Of a DNA stretch of 9,231 nucleotides, positions 1-6,270 are shown in pieces; position 1 is the first letter of the stretch; every line of letters begins with the position of its first letter. The DNA is from Roseovarius sp. (GTDB lineage Bacteria > Pseudomonadota > Alphaproteobacteria > Rhodobacterales > Rhodobacteraceae): assembly GCA_007125415.1 (NCBI GenBank), contig SLDH01000054.1, forward strand, positions 1 through 9,231. The letters run 5' to 3'. The notes beneath the pieces were generated by a model, which was not told where the DNA came from, ran no database searches, and worked only from the letters and a program-made list of their open reading frames with translations. The position numbers were made by a program, and so were the translations under genes.

Positions 1-1062
1 ACGCGCTTTGGCGCTGCAATGATGCCCGAGTTGACCGCGATCGACATGCGGGCCGAGAGCCTGCCGTCGAACCGGTGGATCTCGCCGACCTTGCAGCATG
101 CGGTGGCGGCGCGGTTGGACAGAGCGGAGCAATCACTACTCTTTCTCAACCGGCGCGGATATGCGCCGACAACGCTCTGCCGCGCCTGTGGCCACCAGAT
201 CGGCTGTGATGATTGTGATGCGCGAATGGTCGAGCACCGGTTTCTGCGACGCCTGATCTGCCATCAATGCGGGGCGAGCAAACCCGTGCCCGACACCTGC
301 CCCGCCTGTGGCGCTCAAGATCGTCTGGCCGCTGTGGGCCCGGGTGTGGAGCGTCTGGCCGAGGAAGCGGCAGCCCTTTTCCCCGATGCCCGGATTGCCA
401 CGCTGTCTTCGGACCTTTTCGGCACCGCGCGCGAATTGAAGGCGCAGATCGAGGACATCGCCCAGGGCGGGGCGGATATCATCATCGGAACGCAGCTTGT
501 GGCGAAGGGGCACAACTTCCCGCTCCTGACGCTGGTGGGGGTGATTGACGCCGATCTGGGCCTGCAGGGCTCGGATCTGCGCGCTGCCGAGCGCACGTTC
601 CAACTGATGCGCCAGGTGGCCGGGCGAGCGGGGCGCGCCGACAAACCGGGCGTGGCGCTTCTGCAGAGCTTTCAGCCCGAGCATCCGGTGATCCGGGCGA
701 TCCTTTCGGGCGACGAGGAAGGCTTCTGGCGGGCCGAAGCGGCGGAGCGCCGTCAGGCGGGCGTCCCGCCTTTTGGTCGGATGGCGGGGGTCATTCTGTC
801 TTCGCCTGACATGCAGAAGTTACATGATCTGGGCAATGCCCTCGCGCAGCGTGATGCCGCGTTGCGCGCGGCCGGTGCACAGGTGTTCGGCCCGGCCCCC
901 GCACCGATCGCGCGGATCAGGGGGCGTCACCGGATGCGCCTGCTTGTGAAGGCGCCCAAGGCGGCCCCGCTGCAAGCTGCGCTGATCGAGTGGCTGGGGC
1001 AGATCCGCGTGCCATCACAGGTGCGGTTGTCGGTGGATATCGACCCTCAGAGCTTTCTCTGA
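1..1062 (+). CDS. priA: Primosomal protein N' (PriA helicase), C-terminal part, 5' end outside window
   Basis: PriA is the 3'-5' DNA helicase that recognises abandoned replication forks and reloads the replisome. The reading frame is open from base 1 (codons for TRFGAAMMPELTAIDMR), so the ATG at 19 is internal and the gene is truncated by the window edge. Eight cysteines at visible codons 60, 63, 69, 72, 87, 90, 100 and 103 form the two zinc sites of PriA; their spacing (3-6-3-15-3-10-3) matches E. coli PriA as I remember it, implying that roughly 370 N-terminal residues, including the Walker A ATPase part, lie upstream. Helicase motif V (GTQLVAKGHNFP, about nt 487-522) and motif VI (RQVAGRAGR, about nt 610-636) are intact, followed by the C-terminal domain. 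The stop is TGA at 1060-1062. The downstream gene is convergent. Function is known from the family; nothing looks broken in the visible part. Confidence 0.96.
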   Translation, partial: TRFGAAMMPELTAIDMRAESLPSNRWISPTLQHAVAARLDRAEQSLLFLNRRGYAPTTLCRACGHQIGCDDCDARMVEHRFLRRLICHQCGASKPVPDTCPACGAQDRLAAVGPGVERLAEEAAALFPDARIATLSSDLFGTARELKAQIEDIAQGGADIIIGTQLVAKGHNFPLLTLVGVIDADLGLQGSDLRAAERTFQLMRQVAGRAGRADKPGVALLQSFQPEHPVIRAILSGDEEGFWRAEAAERRQAGVPPFGRMAGVILSSPDMQKLHDLGNALAQRDAALRAAGAQVFGPAPAPIARIRGRHRMRLLVKAPKAAPLQAALIEWLGQIRVPSQVRLSVDIDPQSFL

Positions 1063-1130
1063 CCCCGCAAGCGCACGGGTGTCATGTGCAGAGGCTTTGT
1101 AACAATGGCCTGCGCTTGATTGCGCGCATG

Positions 1131-1180
1131 TTGCCCGGGCGCACCAAGCCCCTGTGGGGATGTTCGGCGCGTCCGGGCGA
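1131..1180. other. GC-rich branched hairpin between convergent genes (possible bidirectional terminator)
   Basis: Bases 1131-1142 pair with 1169-1180: ten pairs GCCCGGGCGC against the opposite arm with one G-T wobble, plus a wobble and an A-T pair at the base. The loop contains a second small hairpin, CCCC-TGT-GGGG (1149-1159). It sits in the 142-base gap between the 3' ends of priA (+) and the phosphatase gene (-), where a shared terminator is expected. Neither strand has a T-tract after the stem, so classical intrinsic termination is not well supported. It could instead stabilise 3' ends or act with Rho. Confidence 0.4.
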
Positions 1181-1204
1181 TATCTCGAAGTCCTCACCGC
1201 AGGG

Positions 1205-1936
1205 TCAGAGCTCTTCGAGGCGATCTTCAGGGATGAGCTTCCATATGGTCACCGCACCTTCGGGGGAGACCGTAAGCTTGTAGACTTCGTCATTGCCTTG
1301 ACGGATCTCGGAGATTGCGCGCTCGGGCGGCAATCCGATCAGTTCGGCGATCACGAGGGGGTTTACGCCACTATGGCCCACGACCATGACGGTTTCGCCC
1401 ATGTGCTGCGCGACAATCTCCCGCGTGGCCTCACTGATGCGCTCGGAGATGGACCGCAGGCTTTCACCACCATCCATGTCGTCATCAAGAGCGTTGAAGC
1501 GGGGCCGGAATTCATCACTCACTTCGGCACTGACGAGCCCTTCGTAGATGCCCCGAGACCTCTCGTTGAGGCGCGGATCGGGGGTGATCGGTGCATCGCC
1601 TGCGATGGCTTCAGCCGTCTGAATGGCGCGCTTCAGCCCGCTTGGATAGACATGATCCAGTGTGATCTCTCCAAGCTGGGAACCCACGGTGCGGGCCTGC
1701 TCGAATCCGGTCTCGTTCAGCGGGTTGTCGGTATTGCCCTGAATCCGCCCCTCGAGGTTCCAGTTGGTCTGGCCGTGGCGGACGACATAAAGGGTCATAG
1801 GGGCGCTCATCGCCGCGTCATCGCTCCCGGCTGTGGCGACATGTGGCGTGCCGACGAGGGCCAGTGCCGCAATCAGCAGCAGGGAAAAACGGCGCGTGGC
1901 GCGACGATACAAACCCGTAGGAAACAGTGTCTGCAT
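1205..1936 (-). CDS. Exported histidine phosphatase (phosphoglycerate mutase-like)
   Basis: This is a 243-residue histidine-phosphatase superfamily protein that would hydrolyse a phosphomonoester through a phosphohistidine intermediate; the substrate cannot be read from sequence. Visible motifs are RHGQT at residues 53-57 (nucleophile His54), GLKRAIQTA around 100-108 (phosphate-binding Arg103), LNERSRGIYEG at 123-133 carrying the likely acid Glu, and VVGHSG at 185-190 (second catalytic His188). Residues 1-36 look like a signal peptide: basic RRATRR, hydrophobic stretch about 17-29, and an A-T-A site before Gly37, so the enzyme is probably periplasmic. The ATG at 1936 is chosen because AGGAG lies 10 bases upstream and a signal peptide follows. 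The frame stays open to a GTG at 2251, but that extension does not look protein-like. A cytoplasmic start at Met47, just before TLYVVRHG, is possible but lacks a ribosome site. It converges on priA. Confidence 0.85.
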   Translation of the reverse strand: MQTLFPTGLYRRATRRFSLLLIAALALVGTPHVATAGSDDAAMSAPMTLYVVRHGQTNWNLEGRIQGNTDNPLNETGFEQARTVGSQLGEITLDHVYPSGLKRAIQTAEAIAGDAPITPDPRLNERSRGIYEGLVSAEVSDEFRPRFNALDDDMDGGESLRSISERISEATREIVAQHMGETVMVVGHSGVNPLVIAELIGLPPERAISEIRQGNDEVYKLTVSPEGAVTIWKLIPEDRLEEL

Positions 1937-1946
1937 TGGTGGTGAT

Positions 1947-1951
1947 CTCCT
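1947..1951 (-). promoter_or_regulatory. Shine-Dalgarno site fixing the phosphatase start
   Basis: On the minus strand AGGAG lies 10 bases before the ATG at 1936. It selects the signal-peptide-containing form over the inner Met43 and Met47 candidates, which have no comparable site. Confidence 0.7.
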
Positions 1952-1954
1952 GAA

Positions 1955-1982
1955 ATTACAAATGTCGTTGACGATCCGCAAA
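1955..1982 (-). promoter_or_regulatory. Weak candidate promoter for the phosphatase gene
   Basis: On the minus strand a -10-like TGTAAT (1955-1960, five of six consensus bases) follows a poor -35-like TTTGCG (1977-1982) by 16 bases. Transcription would start a few bases before the ribosome site and give a very short leader. The -35 match is weak, so this is only a suggestion. Confidence 0.25.
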
Positions 1983-2273
1983 GCCCCAATGGCGTGCAGA
2001 GCAGTGATCAACCGGCAGGACCTGAAGGCATGACCGGTCCTTGCGAGGCCTATCATTCCAGTTTGACGATTGGGTGACATGCCGGGCTTTGCGGGGGTGC
2101 CGGGCATCCGGGCATTGCCCTGTGCGAACATCATATTCTGACACGCCTGCCATTCCGAACGTTTGACGCGAGAAGGCTCGGAAAGCGTTCTTGACCGGCC
2201 GTTGAAACATGAAAAGGAGGCTGCGAAAGCGAGGGAAACTGTCCTTCCCACTCTGCTGATCCTCCTTACCGCC

Positions 2274-2294
2274 GCCCGGGCTGGTCGCCCGGGC
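2274..2294. repeat. GCCCGGGC hairpin, 8-bp stem and 5-base loop
   Basis: Two copies of the self-complementary octamer GCCCGGGC are separated by TGGTC and can form a perfect 8-bp stem. On the minus strand it overlaps the stop codon (2294-2296) of the possible small frame, where a terminator would sit. No T-run follows on either strand, so the role is uncertain. Confidence 0.4.
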
Positions 2295-2545
2295 TAGACC
2301 GTGGGGCAAGCGTGGAGCGGAACGATTTCCCGTTCGGGCATAAGCGGAATTCCCTTTTCAGCAGCCTTCTTAACTCCTTGTTTCTTGACCCGCTGCTTAT
2401 AGAACGCCTGCTGGCGAAGGATTTCATCTTCAACACTGCCTGAATGATCGTTCGGGCGAATTTTCTTTGCGGCCCGGACCAATATTTTGAATTGGCTTGG
2501 CTCTCGCCAAATCCTGCGTGCTGGCGTAAAGCTCCATGATGACAC
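2294..2545 (-). CDS. Possible small hypothetical protein (doubtful)
   Basis: This is a minus-strand frame of up to 83 codons from a GTG at 2545, which overlaps the MFS start on the other strand. The more protein-like part is the C-terminal half: a lysine- and glutamate-rich, predicted helical stretch (VEDEILRQQAFYKQRVKK onward) ending in PLHACPTV. I do not recognise it. Against it, there is no good ribosome site at the GTG, third-position GC is not raised as in the neighbouring genes, and the first 25 residues look random. In its favour, it is open through a gap with no other gene and ends at a GC-rich hairpin. It may be a small real gene with a later start (for example a TTG near 2480), a decayed gene, or chance. 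Confidence 0.2.
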   Translation of the reverse strand: MSSWSFTPARRIWREPSQFKILVRAAKKIRPNDHSGSVEDEILRQQAFYKQRVKKQGVKKAAEKGIPLMPEREIVPLHACPTV

Positions 2546-3771
2546 AATTCGTCCGCCTTGCCGATGCCAACACCCTGCCGCTTTGGCGCAGGCCCGTGGC
2601 GCTCTTGTTCCTGATGGCCATGGCCATGCCGGTGGCTTTCGCTACATGGTCGGCCTTGCTGAACAATTTTGTCATCGAGGTCGCCCAGTTCGATGGCTCG
2701 GATATCGGCTGGCTGCATACCGTGCGCGAGATACCGGGGTTGCTGGCGGTTGGTGTCATTGCCGTGATCATCTTCATGCGTGAGCAGGTGCTGGCGCTTG
2801 TTTCGCTGATCCTGCTCGGCGTGGCCACGGCATTCACTGCGCATTTTCCCACCCTTGGAGGGCTGTTGACCCTCACGATGCTCTCGTCCATCGGCTTTCA
2901 CTATTACGAGACGGTCAACCAGTCGCTGCAGTTGCAATGGCTGCCCAAGGACCGCGCGCCGCAGATGCTGGGCTGGCTGCTGGCGGCCGGTTCGGGGGCG
3001 ACGCTTCTCGTTTATCTGCTGATCGTGCTCACCTGGGAGAGCCTCGGGCTGTCCTATCAGACCGTCTATATGCTCGCAGGGGGCTTTACCGCCTTTGTCG
3101 CGCTGATTGCCTTCTTCGCCTATCCGCAATTCGAGGCGCCCAATCCGCAGATCAAGAAGATGATCCTGCGGCGGCGCTATACGCTTTATTACCTGCTGCA
3201 GTTCATGTCCGGCGCCCGGCGGCAGATCTTCGTGGTGTTCGCCGCCTTCATGATGGTCGAGAAATTTGGCCTCGGCGTGCATGAGGTGACCGCGCTTTTC
3301 ATGATCAACCTGGTGATCAACATGTTGGCCGCCCCTTTCATCGGGCGGGCGGTGCATGTGTTTGGCGAGCGCCGGACGCTGATGCTGGAGTATTTCGGCC
3401 TGACGCTGGTGTTTCTCGCCTATGGCGGCATTTACATGTTCGGCTGGGGCGTAATCCTGGCGGCGGTGCTGTATGTGGTCGATCATATCCTCTATTCCTT
3501 CGCCCTTGCTCTGAAGACCTATTTCCAGAAGATCGCCGATCCGGCCGACATCGCGCCCACGGCTGCTGTTGCCTTCTCGATCAACCATATCGCGGCGGTC
3601 TTTCTGCCGGCGGCGCTTGGCTATCTCTGGCTGGTCTCCCCGGCCGCGGTCTTCTTTCTGGCGGCGGGCATGGCCTGTGTGTCGTTCCTGCTGGCGCTGA
3701 TGATCCCGCGCCACCCGGAGCCGGGCAACGAGACGATTTTCAGCCGGTTCGTTGCGGCCCCCGCGGAGTGA
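2536..3771 (+). CDS. MFS transporter, about 12 membrane helices
   Basis: This 411-residue, very hydrophobic protein has the length and layout of a major facilitator superfamily carrier. Alternating hydrophobic segments run from about residue 21 to 392, split near 200-216 by a basic cytoplasmic loop (NPQIKKMILRRRY), as is usual between the two six-helix halves. A GERRTLM loop near 277-283 resembles the conserved basic loops between MFS helices. The substrate cannot be told from sequence. The start is ATG at 2536 or the adjacent ATG at 2539; the upstream ribosome site is poor. The stop at 3769-3771 is 4 bases before prmA, so the two are probably co-transcribed and perhaps translationally linked. 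It is transcribed away from the phosphatase gene. Confidence 0.85.
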   Translation: MMTQFVRLADANTLPLWRRPVALLFLMAMAMPVAFATWSALLNNFVIEVAQFDGSDIGWLHTVREIPGLLAVGVIAVIIFMREQVLALVSLILLGVATAFTAHFPTLGGLLTLTMLSSIGFHYYETVNQSLQLQWLPKDRAPQMLGWLLAAGSGATLLVYLLIVLTWESLGLSYQTVYMLAGGFTAFVALIAFFAYPQFEAPNPQIKKMILRRRYTLYYLLQFMSGARRQIFVVFAAFMMVEKFGLGVHEVTALFMINLVINMLAAPFIGRAVHVFGERRTLMLEYFGLTLVFLAYGGIYMFGWGVILAAVLYVVDHILYSFALALKTYFQKIADPADIAPTAAVAFSINHIAAVFLPAALGYLWLVSPAAVFFLAAGMACVSFLLALMIPRHPEPGNETIFSRFVAAPAE

Positions 3772-3775
3772 TTCC

Positions 3776-4660
3776 ATGAGTGGCTCGAAAACCCATACTG
3801 CTCTCACCACCATATCCGGCCAGATGGCCGCCGAGGCGCTTGCGGAGGCGATGGAAGAGCTTGAGCCCGAGCCCACGGGCGTGGGCATCACGGAGGTGGA
3901 AGACGGGTCGGGCCTGTGGGAAGTCGGCGGATATTTCGAGGTGCCGCCCGACGAGGCGGGGCTGGCGCTGCTCGCCGTCATCCATGGCGCGCGCCCCTTC
4001 GTCATCTCGTCGTTGCCGGAGATCGATTGGGTCGCTCATGTAAGGCGCGAATTGTCCCCGGTGGTGGCGGGGCGGTTCTTCGTGCATGGCAGCCATGATG
4101 CGGAACGCGTGCCCGCCGACAGCGTATCGCTTCTGATCGAGGCGTCGATGGCCTTCGGCACCGGTCATCACGGCACCACGCAGGGCTGCCTTCTCGCGAT
4201 CGACCGGCTGATCAGCGAGGGGGTCGAGCCGCGCGCGGTGCTTGACCTCGGGTGTGGCACCGCGGTTCTGGCAATGGCGGCGGCGCGGTTCTGGAAGTGC
4301 AGGGCGCTGGCCAGCGATATCGACCCGGTAGCCATCGCGGTGGCGCAGGCGAATGTCGCGGCAAACCATCTCGCCGCGCAGGTCACCTGTCTTGAAGCTG
4401 AGGGCCTTGATCACCCCGGCCTGCGCGCGGCCCGGCCCTTTGACCTGATCTTCGCGAATATCCTCAAGGGTCCGCTGATTGTCCTGTCGCGTGATGTCAC
4501 GGACGCGCTTTCACCGGGTGGTCATGTGATTCTCTCGGGGATTCTCAATGAACAGGCGGATGAGGTTGTCGAGGTTTATGCAGGCCTTGGAAACAGTCTG
4601 CACGGTCATGAAAGGATTGGTGACTGGTCCACGCTGATCTTTCTAAAAACGTCGGAATAA
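3776..4660 (+). CDS. prmA: Ribosomal protein L11 methyltransferase
   Basis: PrmA is a cytoplasmic S-adenosylmethionine-dependent enzyme that methylates several amino groups of ribosomal protein L11. The 294-residue length is normal. The family signature AFGTGHHGTT is at residues 126-135. SAM-binding motif I reads VLDLGCGTAVLA (155-166), followed by an acidic motif SDIDPVAI (180-187) and the active-site ANILKGPL (227-234). The last glycine of the usual GxGxG pattern is alanine (GCGTA). The start is ATG at 3776, served by GGAG at 3764-3767 inside the end of the MFS gene; an in-frame TTG at 3752 is less likely. It is followed after 104 bases by a small membrane-protein gene on the same strand. 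Identification is firm; the operon is inferred from spacing. Confidence 0.93.
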   Translation: MSGSKTHTALTTISGQMAAEALAEAMEELEPEPTGVGITEVEDGSGLWEVGGYFEVPPDEAGLALLAVIHGARPFVISSLPEIDWVAHVRRELSPVVAGRFFVHGSHDAERVPADSVSLLIEASMAFGTGHHGTTQGCLLAIDRLISEGVEPRAVLDLGCGTAVLAMAAARFWKCRALASDIDPVAIAVAQANVAANHLAAQVTCLEAEGLDHPGLRAARPFDLIFANILKGPLIVLSRDVTDALSPGGHVILSGILNEQADEVVEVYAGLGNSLHGHERIGDWSTLIFLKTSE

Positions 4661-4752
4661 AAGCGGAATCCAAGCAAATTTGAGGCAAGTGCCCAAGTTT
4701 TGCCACAATTCATTTCTAGGTTCTTGGCATGACTTGGTGGGGGCCGGGTCTG

Positions 4753-4757
4753 AAGGA
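4753..4757 (+). promoter_or_regulatory. Shine-Dalgarno site fixing the start of the 114-residue protein
   Basis: AAGGA lies 7 bases before the ATG at 4765. It favours that start over the in-frame ATG at 4729, which has no such site. Confidence 0.65.
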
Positions 4758-4764
4758 TGCAGAG

Positions 4765-5109
4765 ATGACCAATGCTTACAAGAGCTTTGACAAGCGGCTG
4801 AGACGTATCGGCCGCAACAGAGCCCGGCTGGTGCAGGGTTATACAAGCAAAGTAGGAAAAGACGGACTGATCGTGTTCCGCCCCAAGCGCAGCGAAGGCG
4901 GGTTTCCAATACGTGGTCTGGTTTTTCTGGTCATTGGCTTCTTCTGTTTCAAGGCTGTGATCATCGCCCACCTGGGCGAGACGATCTACAACCAGCGTGT
5001 CGATGCGCTGGCGAACGGATCAATGGTCGAGCAGGCGGGTGCCATCGCCATGCAGGCCGAACCGGTGAGCCTGACCATCGCCCAACTCATTCGTCCCCTG
5101 GTTCCGTAA
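4765..5109 (+). CDS. Conserved-looking small single-span membrane protein
   Basis: This is a 114-residue protein of unknown function. The N-terminal about 45 residues are strongly basic (KRLRRIGRNRARL, then VFRPKRSEGG), followed by one hydrophobic segment at about 50-70 (IRGLVFLVIGFFCFKAVIIA) and a mildly acidic to neutral C-terminal tail ending in PLVP. By the positive-inside rule the basic part should be cytoplasmic and the tail periplasmic. I have the impression of similar hypothetical proteins in Rhodobacterales but cannot name a family. The gene lies 104 bases after prmA and ends 24 bases before a strong terminator, so it is probably the last gene of the MFS-prmA unit unless it has its own promoter in the AT-rich stretch at 4661-4764. 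Codon use matches its neighbours. Confidence 0.75.
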   Translation: MTNAYKSFDKRLRRIGRNRARLVQGYTSKVGKDGLIVFRPKRSEGGFPIRGLVFLVIGFFCFKAVIIAHLGETIYNQRVDALANGSMVEQAGAIAMQAEPVSLTIAQLIRPLVP

Positions 5110-5133
5110 CGATTCACTTCAGGTCGGTAGAGC

Positions 5134-5176
5134 AACCCTGCACTGGCGGTCATCCGGTGCAGGGTTTCTTCGTTTT
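5134..5176 (+). terminator. Rho-independent terminator after the MFS-prmA-membrane protein unit
   Basis: A perfect 10-bp stem pairs AACCCTGCAC (5134-5143) with GTGCAGGGTT (5157-5166). The 13-base loop can close further through CGG/CCG. The T-rich tail TTCTTCGTTTT follows. It begins 24 bases after the stop of the 114-residue protein gene and precedes the exporter gene. Confidence 0.85.
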
Positions 5177-5260
5177 CCGGCGCGCCGTGGCGGGTGGTTC
5201 TGCGGGGCCATCCATGCGGTGGGTTGCGCGGAACAAGGCGCGCGAAACCGCTCGACATTT

Positions 5261-5285
5261 CCCGGCATTCGCCCCCAAATGCGGG
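5261..5285 (+). other. Hairpin over the ribosome-binding region of the EamA gene
   Basis: CCC plus GCATT (5261-5269, with one bulged G) pairs with AATGCGGG (5278-5285), leaving a C-rich 8-base loop. The stem ends two bases before the ATG at 5287. It covers the place where a ribosome site should be, and no clear Shine-Dalgarno sequence is seen there. It may reduce translation or may be chance in GC-rich DNA. Confidence 0.35.
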
Positions 5286-5286
5286 C

Positions 5287-6192
5287 ATGACAAGCGAAGC
5301 CTCCTCACGGCCCGGCTGGGGTATTTTCTGGATGATCGTGACGGGTGTTCTCTTTATCGGGGTCACCGCGCTGGTTAAGCTGCTGGGCACGCGTATTCCG
5401 GCATCCGAAGCCGCCTTTCTGCGCTATGTGCTGGGGTTGGTCTTTCTGATTCCGTTTATCGGCGCGATCCGCAACATCCGGATGGACCGTGAAACACTGG
5501 GCCTGTTTGCGGCGCGTGGGCTGGCGCATACGCTGGGCGTGGCCTGCTGGTTCTATGCGATGGCGCGAATCCCCATCGCCGATGTGACGGCGATGAATTA
5601 TCTCTCCCCGGTCTATGTCACTCTGGGAGCAGCGCTTTTTCTTGGAGAGCGGCTGGCGCTGCGCCGGGTCCTCGCGGTGATCGCGGCGTTGATCGGCGCG
5701 CTGATCATCCTGCGGCCGGGTTTTCGTGAGGTGGGGATGGGCCATTTCGCAATGCTCTTCACGGCGGTGCTCTTCGGCGCGTCCTATCTGCTGGCCAAGC
5801 TCTTGTCGGGGCGGTGCAGCCCGCTTGTGGTGGTGACGATGCTGTCGATTTCCGTGACTATCGGCCTTGCGCCGCTGGCGGCGCTCAACTGGGTTCAGCC
5901 GACATGGTTCGAACTGCTCGTTCTCTTCGGTGTCGCGACGCTGGCGACGGGCGGACATTATACCATGACATTGGCGTTTCGGGCGGCACCGCTGGCGGTG
6001 ACACAGCCGGTGACCTTCCTGCAGCTTGTCTGGGCGGTGGCGCTGGGCGCGATCTTTTTTGCCGAGCCGGTCGATCTTTGGGTGGTGGCTGGCGGCACCG
6101 TGATCGTGGGGGCCATCAGCTTCATGTCATGGCGCGAGGCACAACTGAAGCGCCGGGCGGTCACGCCTAGTGTTTCGGAGACCAAACTCTGA
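5287..6192 (+). CDS. EamA-family (DMT superfamily) membrane transporter
   Basis: This 301-residue protein has the usual length and ten-helix plan of drug/metabolite transporters, built from two EamA repeats at about residues 12-144 and 153-282. Each repeat ends in the family's acidic turn: FLGERLALRR (118-127) in the first and FFAEPVDLW (257-265) in the second. The segment LAHTLGVACWFYAMARIPIADVTAMNYLSPV (79-109) is typical of the S-adenosylmethionine/amino-acid exporter-like branch, but the substrate cannot be assigned. The start is ATG at 5287, since membrane helix 1 begins about residue 11; the frame runs on upstream to a GTG at 5194 without protein-like sequence. The gene stands alone between two terminators and converges with the binding-protein gene. 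Confidence 0.88.
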   Translation: MTSEASSRPGWGIFWMIVTGVLFIGVTALVKLLGTRIPASEAAFLRYVLGLVFLIPFIGAIRNIRMDRETLGLFAARGLAHTLGVACWFYAMARIPIADVTAMNYLSPVYVTLGAALFLGERLALRRVLAVIAALIGALIILRPGFREVGMGHFAMLFTAVLFGASYLLAKLLSGRCSPLVVVTMLSISVTIGLAPLAALNWVQPTWFELLVLFGVATLATGGHYTMTLAFRAAPLAVTQPVTFLQLVWAVALGAIFFAEPVDLWVVAGGTVIVGAISFMSWREAQLKRRAVTPSVSETKL

Positions 6193-6213
6193 GCCTGCCT
6201 TCCGGTCAGAAAG

Positions 6214-6243
6214 TGAAAAAGGGCCGGCAATGTGCCGACCCTT
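6214..6243 (-). terminator. Rho-independent terminator of the substrate-binding protein gene
   Basis: On the minus strand AAGGGTCGGCA pairs with TGCCGGCCCTT (one G-T wobble) around a CAT loop (stem-loop 6219-6243), followed by a T-run from 6220 to 6216. It lies 27 bases after the binding-protein stop. On the plus strand the stem has a C-A mismatch and a poor T-tail, so it may only weakly end the EamA transcript. Confidence 0.85.
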
Positions 6244-6270
6244 CCCCGGATGTCAAAGGCAACAGCCGCC

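Larger units (their letters stand above)
1937..2535. other. 599-base divergent intergenic region
   Basis: This gap lies between the phosphatase gene (-) and the MFS gene (+). Base composition falls in the half next to the MFS start (about 2330-2530), which is noticeably AT-richer than the flanking genes. It contains a repeated self-complementary octamer, GCCCGGGC, at 2274-2281 and 2287-2294 that can fold into an 8-bp stem with a 5-base loop. It also holds an AAGGAGG / CCTCCTT inverted pair (2214-2220 and 2261-2267). A short minus-strand reading frame (2294-2545) is listed separately. I see no tRNA, no known riboswitch and no confident promoter for the MFS gene. Confidence 0.5.

Noticed and set aside
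1154..1945. 263-codon plus-strand frame
   Set aside because: It is antisense to the histidine phosphatase, whose catalytic motifs are intact; no recognisable domain.
2061..2130. Repeated GCCGGGC/CCGGGCA words suggesting a structured RNA or protein-binding array
   Set aside because: Only short direct repeats and 5-bp stems, as expected in GC-rich DNA; no consistent spacing or known riboswitch core.
1956..2309. 117-codon minus-strand frame in the gap
   Set aside because: Arg/Ser/His-rich composition without codon bias, overlapping other open frames; no ribosome site and no recognisable feature.
2266..4005. Long 579-codon open frame on the minus strand
   Set aside because: It lies opposite the MFS and prmA genes, is extremely rich in His, Gln, Arg and Glu with no domain, and is the antisense shadow expected in GC-rich coding DNA.
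4729..4764. Earlier ATG for the 114-residue protein
   Set aside because: No ribosome site before it, while AAGGA is correctly spaced before the ATG at 4765.
4661..4764. Possible promoter (TTGCCA with a TAGGTT-like -10) before the 114-residue gene
   Set aside because: Spacing between the hexamers is about 12 bases, too short for a standard sigma-70 promoter; not listed as a feature.
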